A DNA stretch of 64,000 bases. It comes from Hafnia paralvei ATCC 29927. Lineage in GTDB: Bacteria > Pseudomonadota > Gammaproteobacteria > Enterobacterales > Enterobacteriaceae. The position numbers were made by a program, and so were the translations under genes. The DNA lies in assembly GCF_001655005.1 (NCBI RefSeq), contig NZ_LXET01000013.1, forward strand, positions 168,471 to 232,470. The letters are read 5' to 3'. Below are positions 8,740 to 17,440 of this stretch, piece by piece. Every line of letters begins with the position of its first letter. Position 1 is the first letter of the stretch. The notes under the pieces are model-generated. The model was not told the DNA's origin, searched no databases, and saw only the letters and a program-made list of their open reading frames with translations.

Positions 8740-9669
8740 TTATTCCTCGGCTCCTGCGTGAGCGTGCTCACCCATGTCCATATCCATATGCTCGTCTTTC
8801 TTCATGTCCATCTTCTTGCTGCCCATGAATTTGTTGATCACATCGACAAACAATTCAGGATTAGCGCTAGAGAAGTATTCAACCGGATGGTATTCGCTTG
8901 GCTTCGCTAATGCTTCGAACTCAGCCATCGTGGTCAGTTGGTTTGGCGCTTTTTTAACTTCAGCAACCCACTGATCAAAGGCGGCGTTATCCGGCGTCGC
9001 AATGGCGGTGAACTTCATACCAGAGAAACCTGGACCGCTGTAACTGCTGGAGATCCCGTTGTATTTACCCGGCTCGTTGGCAATCAGATGCAGTTGGGTC
9101 TGCATGCCTGCCATCGCGTAAATCTGTCCGCCTAAACGAGGAATGAAGAAGGAATTCATTACCGAGTTTGAGGTGATACGGAAATTAACAGGAGTATTCG
9201 CTGGGAAAGCCAGTTCGTTAACGGTCGCGATACCCAGATCCGGATAAACGAACAACCATTTCCAGTCGAGGGAAATAACATCGACACGGATAGGTTTGAC
9301 GTCTGAAACCAGTGGTTTATACGGGTCTAGTTCGTGAGTCGTTTTCCACGTTAGCGTTGCGAGGATAGCGATAATGATAATTGGCACTGTCCAAACGACA
9401 GCTTCAATTTTATTAGAGTGAGACCAGTTGGGAGTGTATTTGGCATCCGTATTCGACGCGCGGAATTTACGCGTAAATACAATTGTCATTACGATTACTG
9501 GAATCACCACGATTAACATCAGCCCAAGGGCAGTCAGTATCAGGGATCTCTGCTCTAGACCTATTTGTCCTTTAGGATCCAGAAGCGCCATATCACAACC
9601 GCTCAGCAAGGCTGAGGCTGCGATTAAAGATAATATCCCAAAGCTTTTATTTAATTTACTGAGTCTCAT
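8740..9669 (-). CDS. cyoA: cytochrome bo(3) ubiquinol oxidase subunit II (lipoprotein)
   Basis: CyoA is the subunit II of the ubiquinol oxidase. It has a lipoprotein signal ending LLSGC (Cys 25), two membrane helices (about 43-68 and 88-108) and a periplasmic cupredoxin domain. As expected for a quinol oxidase it lacks the CuA ligand cysteines. The C-terminal tail is Met/Asp/His-rich (KKMDMKKDEHMDMDMGEHAHAGAEE region) and slightly unusual. It is the first gene of the operon, with more than 600 bp of non-coding sequence upstream. Confidence 0.97.
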   Translation of the reverse strand: MRLSKLNKSFGILSLIAASALLSGCDMALLDPKGQIGLEQRSLILTALGLMLIVVIPVIVMTIVFTRKFRASNTDAKYTPNWSHSNKIEAVVWTVPIIIIAILATLTWKTTHELDPYKPLVSDVKPIRVDVISLDWKWLFVYPDLGIATVNELAFPANTPVNFRITSNSVMNSFFIPRLGGQIYAMAGMQTQLHLIANEPGKYNGISSSYSGPGFSGMKFTAIATPDNAAFDQWVAEVKKAPNQLTTMAEFEALAKPSEYHPVEYFSSANPELFVDVINKFMGSKKMDMKKDEHMDMDMGEHAHAGAEE

Positions 9670-10212
9670 CTAACGACCTCAATCGAAGGCTCTCTGTCGT
9701 CCCAAATGTAGGGGCATTTTACGGTAAGGTTGCAGATCTGTAAACATTCTTAAGGGACTGTCATCCTATTGTTTAAAAAGTCCAGATTATTTGTTTTAAA
9801 TGTCGCATTTCATGGTGCATTTTAAGGTGAATGTAGCTATTAAATCAGTAGGTTATTTTCACTTTGTTGTAACAAAGTAAATGTAACAAAAAATGATTTC
9901 ACATCCTTGAAAATCACTTTTTGTCACTTTTAGCGTAGTCCTTAATGGGGCGTTAGCTCATGAATTGCCAGCTTAAAATAGGAAAATGTGACACAGATCG
10001 TAGGGATATGTAACGCGTTACATTTGGAGTGATAGAAAGCGATATAAAGCACAAAACGTGAAAGAATTTCCGTATTGTTAAAAATATGTTTTTATTTTTT
10101 CGCTGCAAAAAAATAAATTTGAACGAGAGTTGAGCGGTTATTTTTGAAGGGAAGATGAAAAAAACAGCAATAAAAAACTATTCAAATTGTTATTAAAATG
10201 GCAATGACGCGA
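9670..10212 (-). promoter_or_regulatory. cyo upstream regulatory region with repeated TGTAAC motifs
   Basis: No gene is seen in about 540 bp between cyoA and the ampG terminator. The sequence is A/T-rich and should hold the cyo promoter on the minus strand. The 9-mer TGTAACAAA occurs at 9868 and 9882, the first one inside the dyad CTTTGTT-GT-AACAAAG (9862-9877). A perfect 16-bp palindrome lies at 10008-10023. TGTGA at 9987 followed by a poor second half makes only a weak CRP-like site. ArcA/Fnr control is known for E. coli cyo, but I could not place those sites with confidence. Confidence 0.5.
10008..10023. promoter_or_regulatory. perfect 16-bp palindrome ATGTAACGCGTTACAT
   Basis: The sequence is identical to its reverse complement and has the even symmetry with central CG seen in LacI/GalR and GntR-type (gluconate) operators. 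It stands about 340 bp upstream of cyoA and about 280 bp beyond the ampG stop. The cognate regulator is unknown. Confidence 0.5.
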
Positions 10213-10250
10213 AATAAAAAAAGCATCGACTAAAAAACAGCCGATGCTTT
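10213..10250 (-). terminator. intrinsic terminator of yajG-ampG
   Basis: AAAGCATCG and CGATGCTTT pair around a 13-base loop. On the minus strand the stem runs into TTTTTTTATTTC, about 50 bp after the ampG stop. Confidence 0.85.
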
Positions 10251-10300
10251 CTTAATTATTTCTCAATAAATTTTGCGCATAAATTAATTTAACGGCGCAA

Positions 10301-11782
10301 TCAAATAATCTGTTGATGATGACGTTGGCTTCTATAATCCAACGTTGCACCCAGTAAAATGCCAAACAGGCTGAGCAGTAAACCGATATCCAATAACCAC
10401 AGCATCACTGACCCCGCATCTAGGCTTAGTACGCTTTCTACTAATAGTCCGATTAGCCATAGCGCGATCAGCACACAGCCAATCAGAAGCGACTGAGATG
10501 CGACTTTATAGGCACGTGCAAACCGAGTTCGTCGGGAGAACTCACCGGTAGTTTGCGTGTATTCCAACGTTTTGCGGCAGGCTGCGAGCAATAAAAGCCC
10601 CGGAACAGCAGCAATGATGGAGAATAGATAGAACAACGGCCAGCCATGCAGTTCAACAAACCAGCCCGCAACAGGTCCTACATAGACACGACCGACGGCG
10701 GATAGGGCTGAAAGCAACGCAAATTGAGTGGCTGAGAAGGATTTATTACACAGCGTCATTAACAGTGCGACAAACGCTGCGGTTCCCATCCCCCCACAGA
10801 GGTTCTCGAGGAAAATGGCGCTTCCCATGGTGAGCAGATTTTTATCGGTCACGGCGAGCAGCCAGTAACCGAAGTTGGATACGCCCTGCAAAATACCAAA
10901 CAGCATCAATGCGCGAAACAATGATAAACGCTGCATCAGCACGCCACCAAACAATGCGCCAACGATGGTGGCAAATAGGCCAAGCGTTTTATTGACGAGA
11001 CCAACTTCACCCGGATCAAAACCGACGCCACGGATCAGGAAGGTGGTGCTTAGGCTGCCTGCAAAGGCATCACCCATTTTATACATCACGATAAGCAGCA
11101 GGATCAGCCAGGCATTATTGCGGCCAAAGAAATCTTTGAGCGGTTCAATAACGGCCTGCTCAAGCGTGCGTGGTGCGGGGGCAGAAACTTGTGGCTCGGG
11201 AGCGCATAGGGTGGCGACGATCCCGATCAGCATCAAACCTGCCATCAGCCAATAGGTGCCTTGCCAGCCTAAATAGCGATCGGCCAGCCAGAGTGCGAGT
11301 CCACCAGAAACCAGCATCGCAAGGCGATAACCTAGAACAGAAACGGCGGCGCCGGTTCCGCGCTCTTCAGCGCTGAGCAGATCGGTTTTATAGGCATCAA
11401 AGACAATATCTTGCGAGGCTGAGCAAAACGCGACAATAACGGCTAATCCGGCCAGCCACCATAGATGCTGGATCGGGTTGAGTAGCCCCATGGCAAAAAT
11501 AGTGATGAGTAAAAATACCTGGGTGACCAACAGCCAGCCGCGGCGGCGGCCGAGAAACGATGGCGTATAACGATCCATCATAGGTGACCAAAGGAACTTA
11601 AAGACGTATGCCTGACCTACCAAAGAGAAGAACCCGATAGTTTTAAGATCGACGTTGGCAACGGTCATCCAAGCCTGAAGCGTACCTGAGGTAAGAGCTA
11701 AAGGAAGGCCAGAGGCAAAACCCAGTAAAAGTAATATGACGGTATTGCGATGAGCAAAAATAGCTAAATTTGAATTAGGCAT
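10301..11782 (-). CDS. ampG: muropeptide MFS transporter AmpG
   Basis: AmpG imports anhydro-muropeptides (GlcNAc-anhMurNAc peptides) from the periplasm for peptidoglycan recycling; in species with an ampR-ampC pair this feeds beta-lactamase induction. The 493 residues form about 14 membrane helices. Family signatures are LLGFASGLPLALTSGTLQAW near residue 20, KFLWSPMMDRYTP, and FCSASQDIVFDAYKTDLL near 120. The length is close to 491 in E. coli. It follows yajG on the same strand after 59 bp, as in E. coli, and ends in an intrinsic terminator. Confidence 0.96.
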   Translation of the reverse strand: MPNSNLAIFAHRNTVILLLLGFASGLPLALTSGTLQAWMTVANVDLKTIGFFSLVGQAYVFKFLWSPMMDRYTPSFLGRRRGWLLVTQVFLLITIFAMGLLNPIQHLWWLAGLAVIVAFCSASQDIVFDAYKTDLLSAEERGTGAAVSVLGYRLAMLVSGGLALWLADRYLGWQGTYWLMAGLMLIGIVATLCAPEPQVSAPAPRTLEQAVIEPLKDFFGRNNAWLILLLIVMYKMGDAFAGSLSTTFLIRGVGFDPGEVGLVNKTLGLFATIVGALFGGVLMQRLSLFRALMLFGILQGVSNFGYWLLAVTDKNLLTMGSAIFLENLCGGMGTAAFVALLMTLCNKSFSATQFALLSALSAVGRVYVGPVAGWFVELHGWPLFYLFSIIAAVPGLLLLAACRKTLEYTQTTGEFSRRTRFARAYKVASQSLLIGCVLIALWLIGLLVESVLSLDAGSVMLWLLDIGLLLSLFGILLGATLDYRSQRHHQQII

Positions 11783-11841
11783 TCAATTGATTCCCATGCT
11801 CTGCCCAGAAGGGCAGAGCGGGGTGAAAACGATGGGGGTAA

Positions 11842-12426
11842 TTAACGGGCGTTCGCTTTAATGAAGTCGCTGATGCTGGTGTCTTGAGCCATGTTTGCCA
11901 CAATATCCGTCATCGCGTTGTTAACCGCATTGGTGATTTTACTGTTAGATGCAGTAAATGCACCCTGTTCGTTGTAAACGGAGCGGTAGTTCTTCACCTG
12001 CTTATTGCCGTTTTTCGCTTGAGCGATAATAGAGATATCGGCATTCGTAGTGATGTTGTAACGCAGATTGCCTTCTTTAACGTCTGCATACAGCTGGTTT
12101 ACAACAATCTGTAAATCAACAGCGCCGCTTGGCCCAACCATATAACCACGTTTAGTCATCTGGTTTTCCAACACTTCTTGTAACAGGAAACGTAGGTCGC
12201 GGGACGGGGTCAGCGTAACTAACTCACCGTCGCGATTGACTTTCGCCAGTGCTTTGTCCTGACGAACATCGGCGCCGTTAATGCTGATGGTAATACCTTG
12301 CAGGGTTGGGTCCTGCTGCGGCAGTGCCATCTTCGGATTAACGTCTAGTGTATTGGTGCTGGTTGCGCATCCGGCCAAGGCGAAAACGGCAAGGAGCGGG
12401 AAAAACAGTTTTGTGATCATTTTCAT
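11842..12426 (-). CDS. yajG: YajG family lipoprotein
   Basis: YajG is a conserved outer-membrane lipoprotein of unknown function. The N-terminus MKMITKLFFPLLAVFALAGC is a lipoprotein signal with the lipobox ALAGC (Cys about 20). The rest matches the family (PQQDPTLQGITISINGADVR, TLTPSRDLRFLLQEVL, YMVGPSGAVDLQIVV). From the ATG at 12426 the protein has 194 residues against 192 in E. coli. Nearby in-frame ATGs at 12441 and 12420 are possible, and no strong Shine-Dalgarno sequence separates them. It is the first gene of a yajG-ampG unit. Confidence 0.92.
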   Translation of the reverse strand: MKMITKLFFPLLAVFALAGCATSTNTLDVNPKMALPQQDPTLQGITISINGADVRQDKALAKVNRDGELVTLTPSRDLRFLLQEVLENQMTKRGYMVGPSGAVDLQIVVNQLYADVKEGNLRYNITTNADISIIAQAKNGNKQVKNYRSVYNEQGAFTASNSKITNAVNNAMTDIVANMAQDTSISDFIKANAR

Positions 12427-12624
12427 CGAGTTAATAACCATTTTTTCGTGAGAAGACGCCGTGTTCGACTTTGGTACTGGCGAAGCTACGGACTTGATGG
12501 ACAGAATTTTCACCATCATAACATTGGCGTTGAGATGTTGAAGCCCTGAAAAACGATTTTATTGCATACAGGAAAGCTCGCAATCTCCGAAGTAAGGAGG
12601 ATGTCAGAATCCTCGTTCATTCAT

Positions 12625-13713
12625 TTAAGCGTCATTGGAGGATTGCTGATAAAGATCTTTGCGTTTCCAATTCACATCAGCAACGGAGTTTCCGATGTAA
12701 AACTGGCTTTGCAACAGTAGGTTAAATGCAGTCCGAACAGGACGAGTTAGCCGACTTTGCAAAACATACACAGACTCTCGACCCAATTCTCTACAGGGTA
12801 AATAAACGGAAGTAATATCGAGAGAGTTAGTTTTTTTTATTCCAATATTAAAATCTAGACTCATGACCGATACGTCATCTGGGACCTGAATACCGTGCTG
12901 TTCGAAAACATCAATCACAGCCTGAGCAATGGTGTTGCTTCCGCACAGGATGGCAGAGGGCAACGCCTCGCGAGCGCGATTTTGCAGGTATTTTTCAAAC
13001 GAGAGTTTAGCTTCTTCAGCCTCGTACCCCTTATTCACCAGCAGATGCTCTGACTCTTCAAAAAACACATGATGATCTAAACAGGCTCTTTTAAAGCCGT
13101 CGAGGCGTAGCAGCATGGTATCGCGGCGTAGGTCTGTAAACAGTAAAACTGGACGATGGCCTTTTTGAAATAAATAAGTCGCAGCGCTGTAACTCGAAGA
13201 ATAGTGGTCTGGCGAAATACTGTCTAAACGCATTTCTTTATCTTTAGCATTTATCGTAATAGCCAGTTTATTGGATTCCGAGGCGAGCTTGTATAACATT
13301 GCGTCATCAATTCCAATTATTATTATTGCATCAATATCATCATTGTTGATTAGTTTTATAAATGATGAAATATCAGCCCCATTGACCTCCAAGCTGCATT
13401 TACTGAGTCGGATGTCGTAATGTTCGATTTCAGAGAGGATGCTTTGAATGATCTCATAATAATAACGATCGCCATGAGGCGTGAATGCTTTGGCTGGGGC
13501 ACACACTAATATGGAATTCATTAATAACCGTCCAGCGGGTATGTTGTGCAAAATACCCAGTAATTTCGCGTGAGTAAATACCTTCTCTTTTGCCTGAGGG
13601 CTGACGTTTGATTTACCCGATAATACGCGAGACACAGTGCTGGTCGACAGTTGGGTAAGCTCTGCTAACTGCTTGATTTTTAATTTGCCAGTCATTTTTG
13701 TGATCGACTCCAT
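12625..13713 (-). CDS. LacI-family transcriptional regulator of the adjacent sugar locus
   Basis: The 362-residue protein has an N-terminal LacI helix-turn-helix (LKIKQLAELTQLSTSTVSRV, then LSGKSNVSPQAKEKV) and a periplasmic-binding-protein-like effector domain to about residue 340. It is divergent from the oxidoreductase genes across 326 bp, the usual layout for a local repressor of a sugar operon. The effector is unknown, presumably a sugar or glycoside handled by the operon. A second ATG at 13695 (MTGKLKIKQ) is an alternative start, and no strong ribosome site decides between them. No specific named family member is recognised. Confidence 0.88.
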   Translation of the reverse strand: MESITKMTGKLKIKQLAELTQLSTSTVSRVLSGKSNVSPQAKEKVFTHAKLLGILHNIPAGRLLMNSILVCAPAKAFTPHGDRYYYEIIQSILSEIEHYDIRLSKCSLEVNGADISSFIKLINNDDIDAIIIIGIDDAMLYKLASESNKLAITINAKDKEMRLDSISPDHYSSSYSAATYLFQKGHRPVLLFTDLRRDTMLLRLDGFKRACLDHHVFFEESEHLLVNKGYEAEEAKLSFEKYLQNRAREALPSAILCGSNTIAQAVIDVFEQHGIQVPDDVSVMSLDFNIGIKKTNSLDITSVYLPCRELGRESVYVLQSRLTRPVRTAFNLLLQSQFYIGNSVADVNWKRKDLYQQSSNDA

Positions 13714-14039
13714 GTATGAGTGATGAGATTATTTGCGTGGCTAGCCAATTGTATATTTTGAAGTTTTATTTCTGCCGTACTGACTAAATCTACATGCTGC
13801 AATTTGTCCCATAAATAACAGTTGTGTGAAAAAGAAGCCATTACTATTCTCTCAAAAATAAAATTCAAATGAAGAACTTGATAACAAGATACAATTATTT
13901 TTTCCCGACTCCGTTATTCAGAGATAGCTAAGCGTTACGGTGTCAACTCTGACTTAATAATGGGGAATGTTTATGAGAAACACATTAATTGTATGAATGG
14001 AAACGGGGTTTGTTCTATCAATGATAACGAGGTAATAGA
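13714..14039. promoter_or_regulatory. divergent promoter region between the LacI regulator and the sugar operon
   Basis: No gene is seen here. The region is A/T-rich and must hold both promoters. The best dyad is AATGTTT-N5-AAACACATT at 13966-13986 (one base out of register), about 55 bp before the first oxidoreductase start. TGGCTAGCCA at 13738-13747 is a short perfect palindrome near the regulator start. Neither has the central CG typical of LacI-family operators, so assignment is tentative. GAGG stands 8 bases before the ATG at 14040. Confidence 0.4.
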
Positions 14040-15233
14040 ATGCAGAAAATCGCGATTATTGGTACCGGCGGTATTTCTCGTGCTCATATACAAGGGTACT
14101 TAAAATTTTCTGACCGTTGCCAAATTGTAGCGCTGGTTGACATTTACCCTGAAAAGGCAGAAGAGAAAAAACGCCAATATAGGCTGAACGACGCTAAAGT
14201 TTACAGCAGCCATAGCGATATTCTAAGCGATAAGAATATTGATGTTTTTGATATTTGTACGCCGCCATATGTCCATGCAGAGATTGCTATTGATGCTCTT
14301 AATGCAGGTAAACATGTGCTTTGTGAAAAACCGATGGCCGCTTCATTACAAGAGTGCGATGCCGTTATTGCTGCCGCCAAGTCCAGTGGTAAGACGCTTT
14401 CTATTATTGCGCAAAATCGCTTTACCGATGCTTTCTGGCGCTTAAAAGCGGTCATTGATTCAGGTGTGGCAGGAAAGATCTGTCATGCGCAGGTGGATTC
14501 ATTTTGGTGGCGTGGGCGCTCTTATTATGATCTATGGTGGCGTGGAACCTGGGAAAAAGAGGCCGGCGGGTGCACCCTTAATCATGCCGTGCACCACGTT
14601 GATGCCATTCAGTGGATGCTAGGGTATCCCTCTGAGGTGGTATCGATGATCACCAATGCGGCGCATGAGAACGCTGAAGTTGAAGATCTTTCCGCCGCAA
14701 TTTTTAGATATGACTCTGGCGCATTAACCCAGCTTACCGCATCGGTTGTCCATCATGGTGAAGATCAGAAAATAGTCATTCAAGGTGAGAAGGCTAGAAT
14801 TTCAGCTCCGTGGGATAAGTACGCCAGTATTTCTGGCTCGAATGGGTTTCCAATTGAAGAACGCGATACGGAGTGTGAAGAGCAGTTGGATGAGCTTTAT
14901 CGTTCCGTGCCAAAGCTGGCCCACACCTTACATGCTGGTCAGATAGATAATTTCCTGCATGCTCTAGAAACCGGCACGACCCCGTTAGTGGATGGTGTGC
15001 AGGGCAAACGCTCGTTGGAACTTATCACTGCTATCTATAAGTCTGCTATCACGCGTGCCTATGTCAGCCTACCTATTGGTGCCGATGATCCTTATTACCA
15101 AACCGGTGGTTTGATATCTCTCGCACCTCATTTTCATGAAAAATCTGCTTCGGTAGAAAACTTTAGTGATGAGGGGGAGATCCCTCTGGGCAAAGATATG
15201 GACAAAGACATGAGCAGCGAGGTTTCGGCATGA
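14040..15233 (+). CDS. Gfo/Idh/MocA family oxidoreductase (first of three)
   Basis: The protein has 397 residues. A Rossmann domain starts KIAIIGTGGISRAHI and carries the family EKP motif in VLCEKPMA (about residues 94-101). The C-terminal alpha/beta substrate domain has GGCTLNHAVHHVDAIQWMLG (about 177-196), where the His/Asp pair fits the catalytic or substrate-binding HxxxD element. Such enzymes oxidise or reduce hydroxyls of sugars, inositols or glycosides with NAD(P). A tail of about 30 acidic residues after 365 is longer than usual. It is followed by the next oxidoreductase with an ATGA overlap. The substrate is unknown. Confidence 0.88.
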   Translation: MQKIAIIGTGGISRAHIQGYLKFSDRCQIVALVDIYPEKAEEKKRQYRLNDAKVYSSHSDILSDKNIDVFDICTPPYVHAEIAIDALNAGKHVLCEKPMAASLQECDAVIAAAKSSGKTLSIIAQNRFTDAFWRLKAVIDSGVAGKICHAQVDSFWWRGRSYYDLWWRGTWEKEAGGCTLNHAVHHVDAIQWMLGYPSEVVSMITNAAHENAEVEDLSAAIFRYDSGALTQLTASVVHHGEDQKIVIQGEKARISAPWDKYASISGSNGFPIEERDTECEEQLDELYRSVPKLAHTLHAGQIDNFLHALETGTTPLVDGVQGKRSLELITAIYKSAITRAYVSLPIGADDPYYQTGGLISLAPHFHEKSASVENFSDEGEIPLGKDMDKDMSSEVSA

Positions 15234-16303
15234 AAAACAAAGATGGTATGAACTATGCGCCGGTTGGAAAGCCTCAGCCGGTCGTGCAACCGGGTGAGTT
15301 TATTTTCGCCGCTGCGGCGCTCGATCACGGGCATATCTATGGCATGTGTAATGGCCTGATTGAAGCTGGAGCGACCTTGAAATGGGTTTACGATCCCGAT
15401 CCAGAAAAGGTTAAAAAGTTTGTTAGCCAATACCCACAGGCTCAAGTCGCTGATTCCATTGCAAGTTTATTGGCCGACGAACAGGTTAAACTGGTTGCGG
15501 GGGCAGGGATTCCAGCCGAACGCTGTGCGCTTGGCTTGCAGGTTATGGATGCTGGGAAAGACTATTTTACTGACAAAGCGCCATTGATTAGCCTTGAGCA
15601 GCTGGCTGCGGCTCAACAGAAGGTAGAGCAAACTGGGCGTAAATATGCCGTGTATTACAGCGAGCGTTTGCACGTTGAAAGCGCTGTCTTTGCTGGACAG
15701 TTAGTGCAACAAGGCGCAATTGGTCGCGTAGTACAAACGCTAGGAATGGGACCACATCGTGAAGGTGAAGGGCGACCCGATTGGTTCTATGATAGAAAGC
15801 AGTTTGGCGGAATATTATGTGATATTGGCAGCCATCAAATAGAACAGTTTCTTTTTTATACCGCCAACGACAATGCCTGTGTTATCGCCGCTCAGGCAAA
15901 AAACTTCAACCATCCACAACATCCAAATTTTGAAGATTTTGGCGACGCCATGCTAGTGGGCAGCAATGGTGCAACGGGCTATTTCCGCTGTGATTGGTTT
16001 ACGCCAGAGGGACTCTCCACTTGGGGGGATGGTCGCCTAACGTTGCTAGGAACTGAGGGCTACATCGAAATTCGCAAATACGTCGACATCACACATCAGG
16101 AACAGGATGTGGTGTATTTGGTCAATAACGCGGGAGAGTTCCGCTATCCCGTCGCCGGTCAGGTCGGCTTCCCTTATTTTGGCCAATTAATTCTTGATTG
16201 CCTCAACCGCACTGAAAACTCTATGACTCAGGCTCATGCGTTTAAAGCGGCTGAGCTATGCGTACGGGCGCAAATGTGGGCAAATCAGAATCAATTGACT
16301 TAA
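15230..16303 (+). CDS. divergent Gfo/Idh/MocA family oxidoreductase (second of three)
   Basis: The 357-residue protein is recognisable by its Rossmann-like N-terminus and the second-domain motif GGILCDIGSHQIEQFLFY. It departs from the family in two places. The glycine-rich loop reads AAAALDHGHIYGM instead of GxGxxG, and the EKP motif reads TDKAPL, keeping the lysine but not Glu and Pro. It may use its cofactor differently or act as a lyase, epimerase or hydrolase partner. The start shares ATGA with the preceding stop, and GAGG lies 7 bases upstream. The gene is intact and in frame with no sign of decay. Confidence 0.82.
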   Translation: MKNKDGMNYAPVGKPQPVVQPGEFIFAAAALDHGHIYGMCNGLIEAGATLKWVYDPDPEKVKKFVSQYPQAQVADSIASLLADEQVKLVAGAGIPAERCALGLQVMDAGKDYFTDKAPLISLEQLAAAQQKVEQTGRKYAVYYSERLHVESAVFAGQLVQQGAIGRVVQTLGMGPHREGEGRPDWFYDRKQFGGILCDIGSHQIEQFLFYTANDNACVIAAQAKNFNHPQHPNFEDFGDAMLVGSNGATGYFRCDWFTPEGLSTWGDGRLTLLGTEGYIEIRKYVDITHQEQDVVYLVNNAGEFRYPVAGQVGFPYFGQLILDCLNRTENSMTQAHAFKAAELCVRAQMWANQNQLT

Positions 16304-16315
16304 GTTGGAGGCGTT

Positions 16316-17338
16316 ATGCAAAGGATCAACGCGGCAATTGTGGGATGTGGTTCTATTCATGCTCGACATGTAGAGGGGATAAAACATCACCCTGAGGGAC
16401 ATTTGCACACTATCGTTGAGCTCGATCAAGCTAAAGGTGAAGCGTTGGCATCCCGCTATGGCAGTCGCTATGTTCATGACTACTTGGACATGTTGTGTGA
16501 TGAAGAGATTGACGTGGTGCATATTTGCACTCCACATCATTCGCATCGAGAAATTATTATTGCGGCCTTAGCCGCTGGCAAACATGTATTCACAGAAAAA
16601 CCGTTAGCGCTAAACGTGAGTGAAATCCAACAAATCAAACAGTCTGCCTTAGCATCCAAGGTTTTGCTGGGCATCTGCTACCAGAATAGGCTGAACCCGA
16701 CGAGTCAGAAGATCAAATCCATGCTTGAACAGCAGGCGCTTGGCAAAATGATAGGTATGCGAGCAATGCTAACGTGGGCGCGTTCTGAGGAGTATTACTC
16801 ACAAAGTGAATGGCGTGGGCGATTTGCTCGCGAAGGAGGAAGCCTGTTAATTAATCAGGCCATTCATACGCTGGATCTGATGCAGTGGTTCGGTGACGGT
16901 GTTCAGGCGATTAAGGGCGTCGTCGATAGCACTTTTCTCGCACAGGCAACGGAAGCTGAAGATACCGCAACCGCGAATATGATGTTAGGTAATGGTGCCC
17001 GAGGACTATTTTATGCCACTAATTGTTACAGCACGGATTCACCGCTACTTTTGGAAATTCAGTGTGAAAAGGGAATATTACAACTGCACCAAAATAGTCT
17101 GTGGCTAATAGTTGAAGGAAGGAGTACTCAGCTCGTTAGTGATGAGATAACTATCGGGATGGAAAAAAGTTATTGGGGCAGCAGCCACAATAAAGCAATT
17201 TCATCTTTTTACCGTGCAATAAGTGAAAATATCCACTCTGGTTACGTTGATATTAATCAGGCCGAAATATCATTACGGATGGTTGATGCTATATACCAGT
17301 CGTCGTTGTTACGCCGTTGGATAACAGTCGCTGAATAA
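16316..17338 (+). CDS. Gfo/Idh/MocA family oxidoreductase (third of three)
   Basis: The 340-residue protein has the glycine motif INAAIVGCGSIHARHVEG, the EKP motif in VFTEKPLAL (about residues 92-100) and the second-domain motif GGSLLINQAIHTLDLMQWFGD (about 172-192). It is canonical for the family and resembles the first enzyme more than the second. GGAGG stands 6 bases before the ATG, 12 bp after the previous stop, so it belongs to the same operon. Likely NAD(P)-dependent on a sugar or sugar derivative. The specific substrate cannot be read from sequence. Confidence 0.88.
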   Translation: MQRINAAIVGCGSIHARHVEGIKHHPEGHLHTIVELDQAKGEALASRYGSRYVHDYLDMLCDEEIDVVHICTPHHSHREIIIAALAAGKHVFTEKPLALNVSEIQQIKQSALASKVLLGICYQNRLNPTSQKIKSMLEQQALGKMIGMRAMLTWARSEEYYSQSEWRGRFAREGGSLLINQAIHTLDLMQWFGDGVQAIKGVVDSTFLAQATEAEDTATANMMLGNGARGLFYATNCYSTDSPLLLEIQCEKGILQLHQNSLWLIVEGRSTQLVSDEITIGMEKSYWGSSHNKAISSFYRAISENIHSGYVDINQAEISLRMVDAIYQSSLLRRWITVAE

Positions 17339-17440
17339 AATAGCTAAATTTTAAAACTTATTAACCTTTGAAATAATTGCGTGGGGATTACTCCGTGCAG
17401 AACCGCTATTTTTTATACCACAACATGCAGGGTCTATATA

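Noticed and set aside
9987..10002. CRP site upstream of cyo (TGTGA-CACAGA-TCGTA)
   Set aside because: Only the first half matches; the second half TCGTA fits TCACA poorly.
13738..13747. TGGCTAGCCA as the operator of the LacI-type regulator
   Set aside because: It is only 10 bp, has a TA centre, and such palindromes arise by chance; not enough to call a site.
17381..17440. GTG at 17381 as the start of the GPH transporter
   Set aside because: The added 20 residues (MGITPCRTAIFYTTTCRVYI) do not resemble a transporter N-terminus, and the ATG at 17441 matches the family start.
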